Assembly: GCF_014207955.1 (NCBI RefSeq)
Contig: NZ_JACHLK010000010.1
Span: 170,163 to 234,162, forward strand
Source: Acidovorax soli
GTDB lineage: Bacteria; Pseudomonadota; Gammaproteobacteria; Burkholderiales; Burkholderiaceae_C
Direction of reading: 5' to 3'
DNA length: 64,000 nt
Part shown: positions 7,743 to 15,500 of the stretch, piece by piece
Numbering within the stretch: the stretch's first letter is position 1
How the letters are laid out: each line of letters starts with the position of its first letter
Notes under the pieces: model-generated
Seen by the model: only the letters and a program-made list of their open reading frames with translations
Database searches by the model: none
Told to the model about the DNA's origin: nothing
Made by a program: the position numbers and the translations under genes

Positions 7743-8471
7743 ATGGGTTGGCTTGAGTTCATTTCAAAAATTGTGGCGGCGATTGCTTGGCCTGCAGCCG
7801 TCGTGATCCTGGGCGTCTTGTTCAAAGGCAAGCTTGAACAGCTGCTTGGTAAAGTCAGACGTGCAAAAGGTGCTGGCTTCGAGTTCGATTTCATCAGCGT
7901 GGAGGAAAAAGCTGAAGCAGCCAAACAAAGTCTCAAAGAGGAGCTGAGCGAGCCCCCTCCACCGCGCGAGCAGCCATCCACGCATGTACCTGCCTCTGAA
8001 TCGGAAAACACAGCAGCACCAGTCCCGGAGCGTCCGAAATTTTCGATGGTCGAGAATGACGGGAGCGAAGAGCTTGAACACCTCAGGCCCAGAGACTTGA
8101 ACCCAAGTGCGTTGATTCTTTCAGCTTGGTCTGACATCGAAGTTCAGCTTCTCGAGTTCATCAACGAACGCGCCATCTTCGTGTCCACATCTCATACGCG
8201 CAGCCCCGCTGGATGGCTTCAGGCCATTCAACAAGAAGGCGCCTTGCCGAAAAACCTGATTAATAGCATCAGGGAGCTACAGCAGTTGCGGAATCGAGTT
8301 GCACATGCAGACTCCTGGATGCCAGACAGGGATGATGCGAATCGGTACTTCAACGCTGCCAGGTCTGTGATTTTCTCAATCAGGGAAGTGCAGAAGCGCG
8401 GTGGGAACGTGGTTTTCCGCGACAACGAGGTGGATCACTTTCGGCCGAAAGATAAAGGGGAGGGGTCATGA
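7743..8471 (+). CDS. Membrane-anchored protein with DUF4145/HEPN-like domain
   Basis: A 242-residue protein. Residues 8-28 form one N-terminal transmembrane helix (VAAIAWPAAVVILGVLF). A charged linker with a Pro-rich stretch follows (about 70-100), and then a C-terminal helical domain at about 115-235. That domain contains LQQLRNRVAHAD, in which Arg183-x4-His188 matches the RX4-6H signature of HEPN domains, and the whole segment resembles DUF4145. Many HEPN proteins are RNases in toxin-antitoxin and anti-phage systems, but HEPN-like domains can also be non-catalytic. A strong GGAGGG site precedes the ATG. The next gene overlaps by 4 bp, so the two are translationally coupled. Confidence 0.7.
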   Translation: MGWLEFISKIVAAIAWPAAVVILGVLFKGKLEQLLGKVRRAKGAGFEFDFISVEEKAEAAKQSLKEELSEPPPPREQPSTHVPASESENTAAPVPERPKFSMVENDGSEELEHLRPRDLNPSALILSAWSDIEVQLLEFINERAIFVSTSHTRSPAGWLQAIQQEGALPKNLINSIRELQQLRNRVAHADSWMPDRDDANRYFNAARSVIFSIREVQKRGGNVVFRDNEVDHFRPKDKGEGS

Positions 8472-8950
8472 AGATTCACTTGCAAGGCGTCGCCGTGGCG
8501 CTCTCTCTCGCGGTTGGGTCGTCGGTGATGGCACAGAGTGATCTACCAACGGACGCGGACCTGAAGTCGTCCTATTGCATGGGTGTGCTTGAAAGCAAGA
8601 TCGCAGGCATGGACGAGGTTTACAAGACGAACCCGAGCCTCAAACAGCACGAGGACTTCATCTTGCAGGGGCCGCGCAACGACTTGCATAGGCTCCGCAG
8701 CTACATGGCACCTCGCGCCAAGAAACTCGACATTGACGCGCTCGTCGCAGCCAAGAATCGTGGAGTCATCGATTTCAGGACCGCAAGGCAACACGGGCAG
8801 GCATGCTTGGCTCAATGCCCTATGGAGCAGGTGACCAACGAAAAGGGTAGCTACGACAAGTGGAACAAGTGTTTCAGTGCTTGTACAGCTCTGGAACCGG
8901 CCTATGCGCGCGAAGACTCTTGCAAAAACATCAACTGGCTTCCGTTCTGA
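8468..8950 (+). CDS. Small secreted Cys-containing hypothetical protein
   Basis: A 160-residue protein with a signal peptide (MKIHLQGVAVALSLAVGSSVMA) and six cysteines in the mature part (positions near SSYCMG, ACLAQCP, KCFSACT and DSCKN), suggesting a disulfide-bonded periplasmic protein. It overlaps the HEPN-like gene by ATGA, so the pair is expressed together. Coupling of an inner-membrane protein with a periplasmic partner suggests a joint role across the inner membrane. I do not recognise the family. Confidence 0.7.
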   Translation: MKIHLQGVAVALSLAVGSSVMAQSDLPTDADLKSSYCMGVLESKIAGMDEVYKTNPSLKQHEDFILQGPRNDLHRLRSYMAPRAKKLDIDALVAAKNRGVIDFRTARQHGQACLAQCPMEQVTNEKGSYDKWNKCFSACTALEPAYAREDSCKNINWLPF

Positions 8951-8955
8951 TTGAG

Positions 8956-9108
8956 TTACGCTTCCCTGCGCTCGTCATCTCCTACGTTTACCGCTGGCTT
9001 GTCGAACATTGCGTCCGCGACTTTGTGATTTCTCAAAGCGTCATCCCACACAACAGCGCCAGGATCCACCGCGCATTGCAACCGCTCGCGTAGAGCAGCA
9101 TAGTCGTA
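8956..9108 (-). pseudogene. C-terminal remnant of an unidentified gene cut by the IS21 element
   Basis: On the minus strand a frame open for 50 codons ends at a TAA at 8956-8958. Its translation looks coding (for example VWDDALRNHKVADAMFDKPA followed by VNVGDDERREA), yet it has no start and runs straight into the left end of the IS21-type element at 9109. It is therefore the tail of a gene whose front was lost. No continuation was recognised on the other side of the element. The parent family is unknown. Confidence 0.5.
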
Positions 9109-9595
9109 TGTTGGATTCCACTGAGATCTGACCCGCGTTTTCCATCGAATACTGACCCACTCTGTTGTCTGAACTGAGAGGTCTACGATGTGGATAAGTG
9201 CTGAGTTTTCTCCTTTTTAGGCTGGGGTGTGTGGAGCTGCCGCAAAGTGCGCCGCTGTTTGCGCGACTTTCTTGCCTCCAGGGCTAGCCAGGTAGAAAGC
9301 TTCTCTGCGAATGGATCGAGCTTGCTGGAGCTCGCGCGCTTGGCATAGCTGGGTTGCTCATCACCCGAGCGCAGATACTTCTTCACGGTGTTGCGAGCCA
9401 GGCCTGTGCGCCTTGAAATCTCGCGGATGGACAGCTGCTCGCGCAGGGCCCATCGCCTGATGACACTGAGTGTCGCCACGTCTATCACTCCTGAAATCTC
9501 CTGCTCCTAAAAGCAGCAGGATAGGGTTAGTACGTGGGTCAGCTTCAAATGGAAATCACTGCTTCAACTGGGTCAATATTCAGTGGAATTCAACA
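9109..9595 (-). mobile_element. Internally deleted IS21-family element with both terminal repeats
   Basis: The left end (9109-9134, TGTTGGATTCCACTGAGATC and six more bases) and the right end (9570-9595, read on the minus strand) are inverted repeats matching at 21 of 26 positions. A further inner repeat, CTGACCCAC, occurs near each end, as is typical for IS21 termini. Between them lie only the front of istA and a short tail, about 490 bp in place of the usual 2-2.5 kb. No target-site duplication is evident. The element is not autonomous but could be moved in trans if its ends are functional. Confidence 0.7.
9183..9488 (-). pseudogene. istA: Truncated IS21-family transposase (IstA N-terminus)
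   Basis: The first 85 or so residues are the N-terminal helix-turn-helix region of an IstA transposase: a GTG start, then ATLSVIRRWALREQLSIREI and RRTGLARNTVKKYLRSGDEQ. The frame then jumps to about 16 unrelated residues (PQPKKEKTQHLSTS) and stops. The catalytic DDE domain and all of istB are missing. The foreign tail probably derives from the far end of the element, joined by an internal deletion. The fragment keeps the DNA-binding part, so it could in principle bind IS21 ends, but it cannot transpose. Confidence 0.75.
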
Positions 9596-9624
9596 CCGGG
9601 GGGCCATGAGCGAATGCGACTGAG

Positions 9625-10343
9625 CTACGCCTGCGAGGTATTTAACGAACTGGTGCGCGAGTTCCGCTGGACGGTGTCAGCGAAGCCGATGAAGAACACG
9701 AACTGAGCGATCTTCTGCACCTGCTCAATGCGGAAGGAGTCGTCGAACTTGTCCACGAAGTGCTGCGCGAACGTCTTCGCGCTTGTTGGCGAAGATCTGG
9801 GCCACGCGCAGTAGTCTGCTGGCGTGGCGTTTGGGCTCGAACGGGATGTGGTGGCCGTGTAGCCTTCTTTGACCAAGGCGCGGACTGAAGAGATGGCCGT
9901 GTAGGCGTGGCGGTGGTGGTCCTTGGGCAGGCCTGGGCCAATTTGATGTGCGCCATTGCCGTTGTTGCCGCAGCCAGAAGCCTCCATAGCCGCAGAAAGT
10001 GTCGATCAGGGATAGGCTCGGGTACACGCCGGCGACCCTGACTTTGTGCTTGTCATGGTGCCTTTTGTGGCATTGGGAGGCTCTTCTGGGCGTCTTCGGC
10101 CTGGACAACTTGATGGGACGCGGGAGTTTGGCTGCGAGCGCGCGTGTTGTGCGAGTCGTAGATGTACGCTGCAATTCCAAGGGCAGAGCCGAAGGCTGTA
10201 ACCACGAGCGCAATGCTGCGGATCATTGCCGGGCGTTGCTGTACACGGTGAGCTTCCAAGAGGATTTCAGCCGGCACGCCCGCATCCACGAAGGGCCGTA
10301 GAGGCGAGGGCGGATACGTTTTCGCGGTAGTCTTGGTGGTCAT
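9625..10343 (-). pseudogene. Frameshifted remnant of an unidentified gene (or two)
   Basis: A well-placed ATG at 10343 with an AAGGAG site opens a 96-residue frame. It has one hydrophobic segment (MIRSIALVVTAFGSALGIAA) and stops at 10053. Coding-like sequence continues downstream on the same strand but hops between frames: KHKVRVAGVYPSLSLIDTFC, then HAYTAISSVRALVKEGYTA, then HHIPFEPKRHASRLLRVAQI, then HFVDKFDDSFRIEQVQKIAQ, ending at a TAG at 9625-9627. At least three frameshifts are needed to join them, so the locus is decayed. The 96-residue front part might still be made as a small membrane protein. Family unknown. Confidence 0.5.
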
Positions 10344-10432
10344 GGATGCGCTCCTTGCCCGAAATTCTATGGATGCGAAATCGTCAATGCTGTAGCGCGA
10401 CGCACAAGTTACATAGTGACGCGGCTTCCGGG

Positions 10433-10693
10433 CTATGGGTTGCCGTTCAATCTCTGCAAGATGTACATGACGACACCCCCAGCCAGCAGCGTGATCGGGC
10501 CCTGCAGGGAGCGCGCTGCCTCTTTTATTGATTCACCAAAGTAGATGAGACTGATCCAGAAGGGAAATGCTTTGACCATCACAAGTGCGTCAATGATCTT
10601 GTCGATTACCGTTCGTTGCTCTGGGCGAGCCCGCGGGCTCACATTACGCGACTTGCGTGTTCGGACCGAATTGCGAGGGGGTTTTTTTGCCAT
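10433..10693 (-). CDS. Small membrane protein, hypothetical
   Basis: An 86-residue protein with a strongly basic N-terminus (MAKKPPRNSVRTRKSRNVSP). Two hydrophobic stretches follow, about residues 34-52 (IIDALVMVKAFPFWISLIYF) and 66-80 (ITLLAGGVVMYIL), so it is probably a two-pass inner-membrane protein. An AAGGAG ribosome-binding site lies 7 bp before the ATG, in almost the same setting as that of the decayed gene next door. Function unknown. Confidence 0.6.
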   Translation of the reverse strand: MAKKPPRNSVRTRKSRNVSPRARPEQRTVIDKIIDALVMVKAFPFWISLIYFGESIKEAARSLQGPITLLAGGVVMYILQRLNGNP

Positions 10694-10870
10694 GGATGAC
10701 TCCTTGGCGTAATTTTATTTCACCTTGGTGGGAGATCCCGATCGTAGCTGCGTTTCGGAGGGGAGAACACTCATTATTGGTGAGACGTGCTTTCCCTATT
10801 GTCTTCAGAGGGGTTAGTCATTAGGCGTTGTCGGGAAAGATCACTTTGAAATCGATTTCAATTTCCTGGG

Positions 10871-11272
10871 CTACCAGATGAAAAGGTCTGGAGCGGCCAT
10901 CGGAGGCATGGATTCCGCTGCTTCCCTTTGCTTTGCCGTTCTGGCCTGTAGCTTCGGCTTGGGGGTGATGGGAGTAGCTGTCACCCAGTCGCAGACCTTC
11001 TTCATTTGGCCTTGCTGGTATTTCTGCTTTGAATAGTCGGGGACAAACACATCCACAGTATCTACGCGGTAGCCCTGTCCATCCTTTAATGCCAGGTAGT
11101 CAAAAGTGCTTTCCGGGGGAATGCGCCAATCCTTAGATTTGCCACCTGCGAATAGCGTGTAGTAAACGGTTCTTACTGTCTTGCGCGTAACGATGATGTC
11201 TAAAGTTCTTGGCGTTTCATTTCTCCCGGAGCGGGATTTTTTGTCGCTCCAGGTATTTACGGGAAAAGTCAA
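10871..11272 (-). CDS. Hypothetical protein, probable TTG start
   Basis: A 133-residue protein without recognised domain. It contains a plausible globular segment (TLDIIVTRKTVRTVYYTLFA, then ESTFDYLALKDGQGYRVDTV) and a basic, Pro-rich C-terminus. No ATG is present at the front; the TTG at 11272 with a CAGGG element a few bases upstream is the best start. The frame stays open upstream through LLSGCD, which resembles a lipobox, but no start with a signal peptide precedes it in frame. The gene may therefore have lost its true 5' end. The base composition fits the island. Confidence 0.5.
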   Translation of the reverse strand: MTFPVNTWSDKKSRSGRNETPRTLDIIVTRKTVRTVYYTLFAGGKSKDWRIPPESTFDYLALKDGQGYRVDTVDVFVPDYSKQKYQQGQMKKVCDWVTATPITPKPKLQARTAKQREAAESMPPMAAPDLFIW

Positions 11273-11300
11273 ATCACACCCTGATAACAGGGGAAATCCG

Positions 11301-11426
11301 TCATTTTTCCTCAGCTTTGGTCTGCAGTGATTCGCATTGCTCGCGGAATAAGTCTCTCGCTCCTTCGCCAGACTCCAGCAAGGTTCCTGCGAAAACGAAA
11401 GCGCAATACAGATAAATTTATTTCAT
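11301..11426 (-). pseudogene. Degraded short ORF at the right end of the island
   Basis: An ATG at 11426 is followed by AAA and an immediate in-frame TAA. The same frame then reads as a plausible small exported protein (IYLYCAFVFAGTLLESGEGA and DLFREQCESLQTKAEEK) before a TGA overlapping an ATGA at 11300-11303. A one-base loss would remove the early stop. I regard it as a broken short gene, possibly once coupled to the downstream ORF. Confidence 0.3.
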
Positions 11427-11486
11427 AAGCCTCCCACCCGGGGCTTACACCGTGCTGGCGCTCCGGCAAGCCCCCTGGAGCCCGGC

Positions 11487-12374
11487 CTACCGGCAATACC
11501 GCTGGAACAGCGTGGCCAGCCTGCCGGCTGCCAGCGACAAGGGCGATGCCCGCAGTTTCAGGATGCCCAGCGTGAGCGCCGGCAGCTCCATGCGCAGGGG
11601 CACGCGCACGATCTGGCGGCAGTAGGGCTCGATGGACAGGAACCGCTCGGGCAGCATCAGCAGCAGGTCGCTGCGCGTCATCAGGCTCCAGGACACGCCG
11701 AAGGTGTTGGCCTCGATCAGCCGCTGCGGCACGGGCAGGCCCTGGCGCACAAAGCGCTCGAACAGCACCGTGTGGTGGCTGCCCGGCGCCCGGTGCACCA
11801 GCCATTCGGCGTCGACCAGTGCTTCCCAGGTGGTGGCGCCGGCCAGGGGATGGCCGGGGCGGCAGGCCACCATCATCGGGATGGGGGCGATGGGTTCCAG
11901 TTCCAGATCGGAGTCCAGGGAGCCTTCGACGGCGGCGGCCACGGCGAAGTCCACGAAACCCTCTCGCAGCTGCGGCAGGGCCAGGGGCATCAGGCCCTCG
12001 AACAGCCGCACCTGGGCCTGGGGCATCGCACGCTGGAACTCGCGCAGCACCTCGGGCAGCGCGCCCATGAACACCACGGGCGTGACGGACACCGCCACCG
12101 AGGCCTGCTGGCCGCCCTGCAGCTGGCGGATGTCCTGGCGCGCCATGGCCAGCTGCGCCTGCACCAGGCGCGCACGGATGGTCAATTGACGCCCGCATTC
12201 GGTCAGTTCCACACCGCGCGAACTGCGGTGCACCAGCGGCGCGTCGACCTCGGCCTCCAGCTCGCGGATGGCCTTGGTCACGGCGGGCTGGCTCACGCCG
12301 AGTGCGCGCGCCGCAGCGCGGATGCTGCCGGCATCGACCACCTGCAGCAGGGCCTTGAGCTGGTAATCCTTCAT
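11487..12374 (-). CDS. LysR-family transcriptional regulator
   Basis: A 295-residue LysR-type regulator. The winged helix-turn-helix covers residues 1-60 (MKDYQLKALLQVVDAGSIRA, GVSQPAVTKAIRELEAE) and the effector-binding domain about 90-290. It is divergent from the amidase gene with 113 bp between starts, the standard arrangement for a LysR protein controlling its neighbour. The ligand is probably the amidase substrate or its product. It is the first chromosomal-type gene to the right of the island. The start at 12374 matches the family N-terminus; the open frame upstream overlaps the intergenic region only. Confidence 0.9.
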   Translation of the reverse strand: MKDYQLKALLQVVDAGSIRAAARALGVSQPAVTKAIRELEAEVDAPLVHRSSRGVELTECGRQLTIRARLVQAQLAMARQDIRQLQGGQQASVAVSVTPVVFMGALPEVLREFQRAMPQAQVRLFEGLMPLALPQLREGFVDFAVAAAVEGSLDSDLELEPIAPIPMMVACRPGHPLAGATTWEALVDAEWLVHRAPGSHHTVLFERFVRQGLPVPQRLIEANTFGVSWSLMTRSDLLLMLPERFLSIEPYCRQIVRVPLRMELPALTLGILKLRASPLSLAAGRLATLFQRYCR

Positions 12375-12487
12375 CCTGAGTGACAACCTGTGGTTATTGC
12401 CGACGTGTTCAAGGCATCTTACGCGAGAGCCTGGGCCCCCGTACGCTGCGTCCATTGCTCCGATACCTGACCCTAAGGACCTTTTCC

Positions 12488-13903
12488 ATGTACGACACCT
12501 CCCAGGAACTCTGGCGCCTTGGCGCCGCGGAAACCGCCACGGCCATCCGGCGCAAGGAGCTGTCATGCCGCGAGGTGACCACCAGCGTGCTGGCGCGCAT
12601 CCAGGCCGCCAACCCCGAGGTCAACGCCCTCACCGAGGTGCTGGACCAGGCTGCGCTGGCCGCAGCCGATGCCGCCGACCGCCAGGTGGCCGCGGGTGGG
12701 CCGCTGGGTGTGCTGCACGGCGTGCCGGTCACGACCAAGGTCAATGTGGACCAGGCGGGGCTGGCCACGACGAATGGCTCCGTGGCCCAGCGCGGGCTCA
12801 TCGCGCAGGAGGATGCGCCGGTGGTGGCCAACCTGCGCCGTGCGGGTGCCATCCTGGTAGGTCGCACGAACACGGCCACGTATTCGGTGCGCTGGTTCAC
12901 CGACAACGCGGTGCATGGCCGCACCCTCAACCCCTGGGACGCGGGCACCACACCCGGGGGCTCCAGCGGTGGGGCGGCGGCCGCCGTGGCCAGCGGCATG
13001 GGCGCCATCGCCCATGGCAATGACATGGGCGGATCGATCCGCTACCCTGCCTATTGCTGCGGCGTGGCCGGCCTGCGCCCCACCGTGGGCCGCATCCCGG
13101 CCTACAACGCGAGTGCGGCGGCAGAGCGCGGCATCACCGCGCAGCTGATGTCGGCCCAGGGGCCGCTGGCGCGCTCGGTGGCCGACCTGCGGCTGGCGAT
13201 GCAGGCCATGGCGGTGTTCGACGCGCGCGACCCGAACTGCGTGCCCTGGCCATCGGCCGTGGAGCCTGCTGCCCAGCAAGGCCTGCGCGTGGCGCTGTGC
13301 CGCTCCTACCCGGGTATCGCCGCCCACCCCGCCGTGGTGCAGGCGCTCGACGATGCCGCGCACTGGCTGGCCGATGCGGGCTATGTGGTCGAAGAGGTTC
13401 AGCCACCCGCGATGCGGGAGGCGGCCGAGCTCTGGCGCGTTCTCGGTGTCGAGGACGGCCGCCGCGGCATCAGTGCCGCCATCCGCGACCATGGGGACGA
13501 GGCCATGCGCGCGAGCCAGGGCTACATGGAGCAGGGCATTGCCGAGGGCGGGCGCGATGCCTTCCAGGACGCCCTGGCCCAGCGCGCCGGGCTGGCGCGG
13601 CAGTGGTCGGTGTTCCTCGATCGGTTTGCGCTGTTGCTCATGCCCGTGTCCTGGCAACCCCCCGCGCCGCAGGACGAGGACACGCAGTCCTGGCCCCGCT
13701 TTCGCGCGCTGCTCGATGCACAAAGCCCGCTTCTGGCCACGGCCTGCCTGGGCCTGCCGGGCATGGCCGTGCCCACCGGCATGCATGGCTCGGTGCCCAT
13801 GGGCGTGCAACTGGTGGCGGGCCGTTTTCGCGAAGACCTGCTGCTCGACGCGGCCCAGGCGATCGAAGAGCGCGCCGGATTCGTTGCGCTGCTGAACTGT
13901 TGA
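12488..13903 (+). CDS. Amidase signature family hydrolase
   Basis: A 471-residue amidase-signature enzyme. The Ser-cisSer-Lys triad is complete: Lys84 in VTTKVNVDQ, a Ser in GGSSGGAAAA (159/160) and the nucleophile Ser183 in MGGSIRYPA. Such enzymes hydrolyse amides to carboxylate and ammonia; the side-chain specificity cannot be read from sequence. It lacks GatB/GatC partners and the GatA context, so it is a stand-alone catabolic amidase. A Bug-type receptor follows 42 bp later and a divergent LysR precedes it, so uptake, hydrolysis and control are probably linked. Confidence 0.9.
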   Translation: MYDTSQELWRLGAAETATAIRRKELSCREVTTSVLARIQAANPEVNALTEVLDQAALAAADAADRQVAAGGPLGVLHGVPVTTKVNVDQAGLATTNGSVAQRGLIAQEDAPVVANLRRAGAILVGRTNTATYSVRWFTDNAVHGRTLNPWDAGTTPGGSSGGAAAAVASGMGAIAHGNDMGGSIRYPAYCCGVAGLRPTVGRIPAYNASAAAERGITAQLMSAQGPLARSVADLRLAMQAMAVFDARDPNCVPWPSAVEPAAQQGLRVALCRSYPGIAAHPAVVQALDDAAHWLADAGYVVEEVQPPAMREAAELWRVLGVEDGRRGISAAIRDHGDEAMRASQGYMEQGIAEGGRDAFQDALAQRAGLARQWSVFLDRFALLLMPVSWQPPAPQDEDTQSWPRFRALLDAQSPLLATACLGLPGMAVPTGMHGSVPMGVQLVAGRFREDLLLDAAQAIEERAGFVALLNC

Positions 13904-13945
13904 TTTCCGTGCGTCTGTCCTGTCCCAACCCCTGCGAGGTACCCC

Positions 13946-14956
13946 ATGTCCGATGACGATCTCTCCCTTTCCCCCGCCTTTGCCGTGCAGCGGCGCAAGC
14001 TGGCTCTGCTGGGCGGTATGCTGGCGGCGGCCGGCCTGCCGATGGGCGCTGGCGCGCAGTCCAGGGACTACGCCACCATGCTGATGCCGTTTCCGCCGGG
14101 CGGCGCGGGCGACTTTCTGGCGCGGGTGCTGGCCGACAAGCTCAAGGCCGAGCTGGGCCGCAATGTCGTCGTGGACAACCGGCCCGGCGGCGCCACCCGC
14201 ATCGCGGGCGAGGCACTGCGCAATGCCCCGGCCGATGGCGGCACGGTGCTGCTCTCGCCCGTGGACCCGATGTTCATCGGCCCGGCGATCTACTCCGGCA
14301 TGCGCTACGACCCGATGAAGGACTTTCGCCCCATCACCGACGTCGCCACGCTGCAGTTCGGCATTGCCGTGGGTGCCAACTCGCCCCACAAGACGCTGGC
14401 GCAGTACCTGCAGGCCGCGCGCACCCAGCCCGCGCAGGCCGATATCGGCATCTCGCTGATCGGTTCGCTGCTGCACTTTCTGGCCATGGACTTCATCGCC
14501 CAGTCCGCCACCAAGGGGCAGATCGTGCCCTACAAGGGCGGCACGCCCATGCTCAACGACCTGCTGGCCGGGCAGATCCCCGCCGGCATGGACGCCACCA
14601 CCACCTTCATGGAGTTCCACCGGGCCGGCAAGATCCGCGTGCTGGCGGTGTCGGGCAGCCGCCGCGCGGCCAGCCTTCCCGACGTGCCCACGTTCGCGGA
14701 GTCGGGCTTTCCCGATCTGGTGGCCACCTCGGGCTATGTGGTCTATGCACGCGCCGACACCCCGCCCGCCGCCATTGCCCAATGGAACCAGGCGCTGCGC
14801 AAGGTGCTGGCCCAGGACGAGGTGCGCAGCAAGCTGCTGCACACGGGCTACGACGCGGTGCCCGGGTCCGAGCCCGCCGAGGTGGCCGCCGCCACCGAGC
14901 GCGCCGCGGCGCGCTGGCTGCCGGTCATCAGGAAGTCGGGGTTCAAGGGGGATTGA
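13946..14956 (+). CDS. Bug-family tripartite tricarboxylate transporter receptor
   Basis: A 336-residue periplasmic solute-binding protein of the Bug/TctC type. The export signal contains RRKLALLGGMLAAAGLP and is followed by the family motifs PFPPGGAGDFLAR, VVDNRPGGATRIAGEA and YKGGTPMLNDLLAGQI. The RR pair before the hydrophobic core might make it a Tat substrate. It follows the amidase on the same strand. No TctA or TctB genes are nearby, so it is one of the orphan receptors common in Burkholderiales. The ligand is presumably the carboxylate or amide handled by the amidase. Confidence 0.88.
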   Translation: MSDDDLSLSPAFAVQRRKLALLGGMLAAAGLPMGAGAQSRDYATMLMPFPPGGAGDFLARVLADKLKAELGRNVVVDNRPGGATRIAGEALRNAPADGGTVLLSPVDPMFIGPAIYSGMRYDPMKDFRPITDVATLQFGIAVGANSPHKTLAQYLQAARTQPAQADIGISLIGSLLHFLAMDFIAQSATKGQIVPYKGGTPMLNDLLAGQIPAGMDATTTFMEFHRAGKIRVLAVSGSRRAASLPDVPTFAESGFPDLVATSGYVVYARADTPPAAIAQWNQALRKVLAQDEVRSKLLHTGYDAVPGSEPAEVAAATERAAARWLPVIRKSGFKGD

Positions 14957-14974
14957 GGGCGATTGAAGGCCGGC

Positions 14975-15331
14975 TCAGGCGGGTTCGTCTTCAGCTCCGG
15001 GCTCATCGCTCTCTTCTTCAGGATACAGGTCCGCATCCACGTCCACCGCGGGTTCGGCTGCCAGATCGCCGTCGGCATCGTCGTCGGGCGAGAAGGCCTC
15101 CATGTGGTCGGGCAGGATGTCGCGCGCCTCGCGGTGCAGCCCGGGTTCCACGCTGGCGCGTTCGCCGGTGCCATGGCGGTCGGTGTCCATCTCGGGGTCG
15201 GCGCTGTACACGCCCGCGCTGTCGCTGCCCGAGTCGGAGGCATCGCTGGGGCCCATGCTGTCGTTGCCGGTGGCGCTGTGCAGGGGCGGAAGGTTGTCGG
15301 CGTCGATACCGAGCAGGCTGCTGGTGGCCAT
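14975..15331 (-). CDS. Acidic low-complexity hypothetical protein
   Basis: A 118-residue, very acidic protein rich in Asp, Ser, Glu and Gly, with SDASDSGSDSAGVYSAD at about residues 30-46 and a Glu/Asp tail. Similar short acidic proteins are common in Burkholderiales and are sometimes labelled chemotaxis proteins without evidence. It is predicted to be disordered, without signal peptide or membrane segment. It lies 170 bp downstream of the GGDEF-EAL gene on the same strand and converges with the Bug receptor gene. Confidence 0.7.
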   Translation of the reverse strand: MATSSLLGIDADNLPPLHSATGNDSMGPSDASDSGSDSAGVYSADPEMDTDRHGTGERASVEPGLHREARDILPDHMEAFSPDDDADGDLAAEPAVDVDADLYPEEESDEPGAEDEPA

Positions 15332-15500
15332 GGAAGTCTCCGTTCTGGCGGGGTGCGCACCGGTCAACGTGAGTCGGCACGTCAATGGCGGTGCGGCCAC
15401 TGTGGTGCCATGGTGCGCGCGTTGGGCCCTGCGCGCTGTAAGAACATGCCGATGATTGCTACGGATGGTCACAGGGGCCGGGCATGGGCCCCCACAGGGT

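Noticed and set aside
8860..9093. A 77-codon plus-strand ORF near the IS remnant
   Set aside because: It overlaps the end of the secreted Cys-containing protein in another frame, and the opposite strand has the better coding signal.
12563..14842. A 759-codon minus-strand frame across the amidase and Bug genes
   Set aside because: Composition is His/Gly/Arg-rich without any family motif. Both plus-strand genes have complete catalytic or family motifs.
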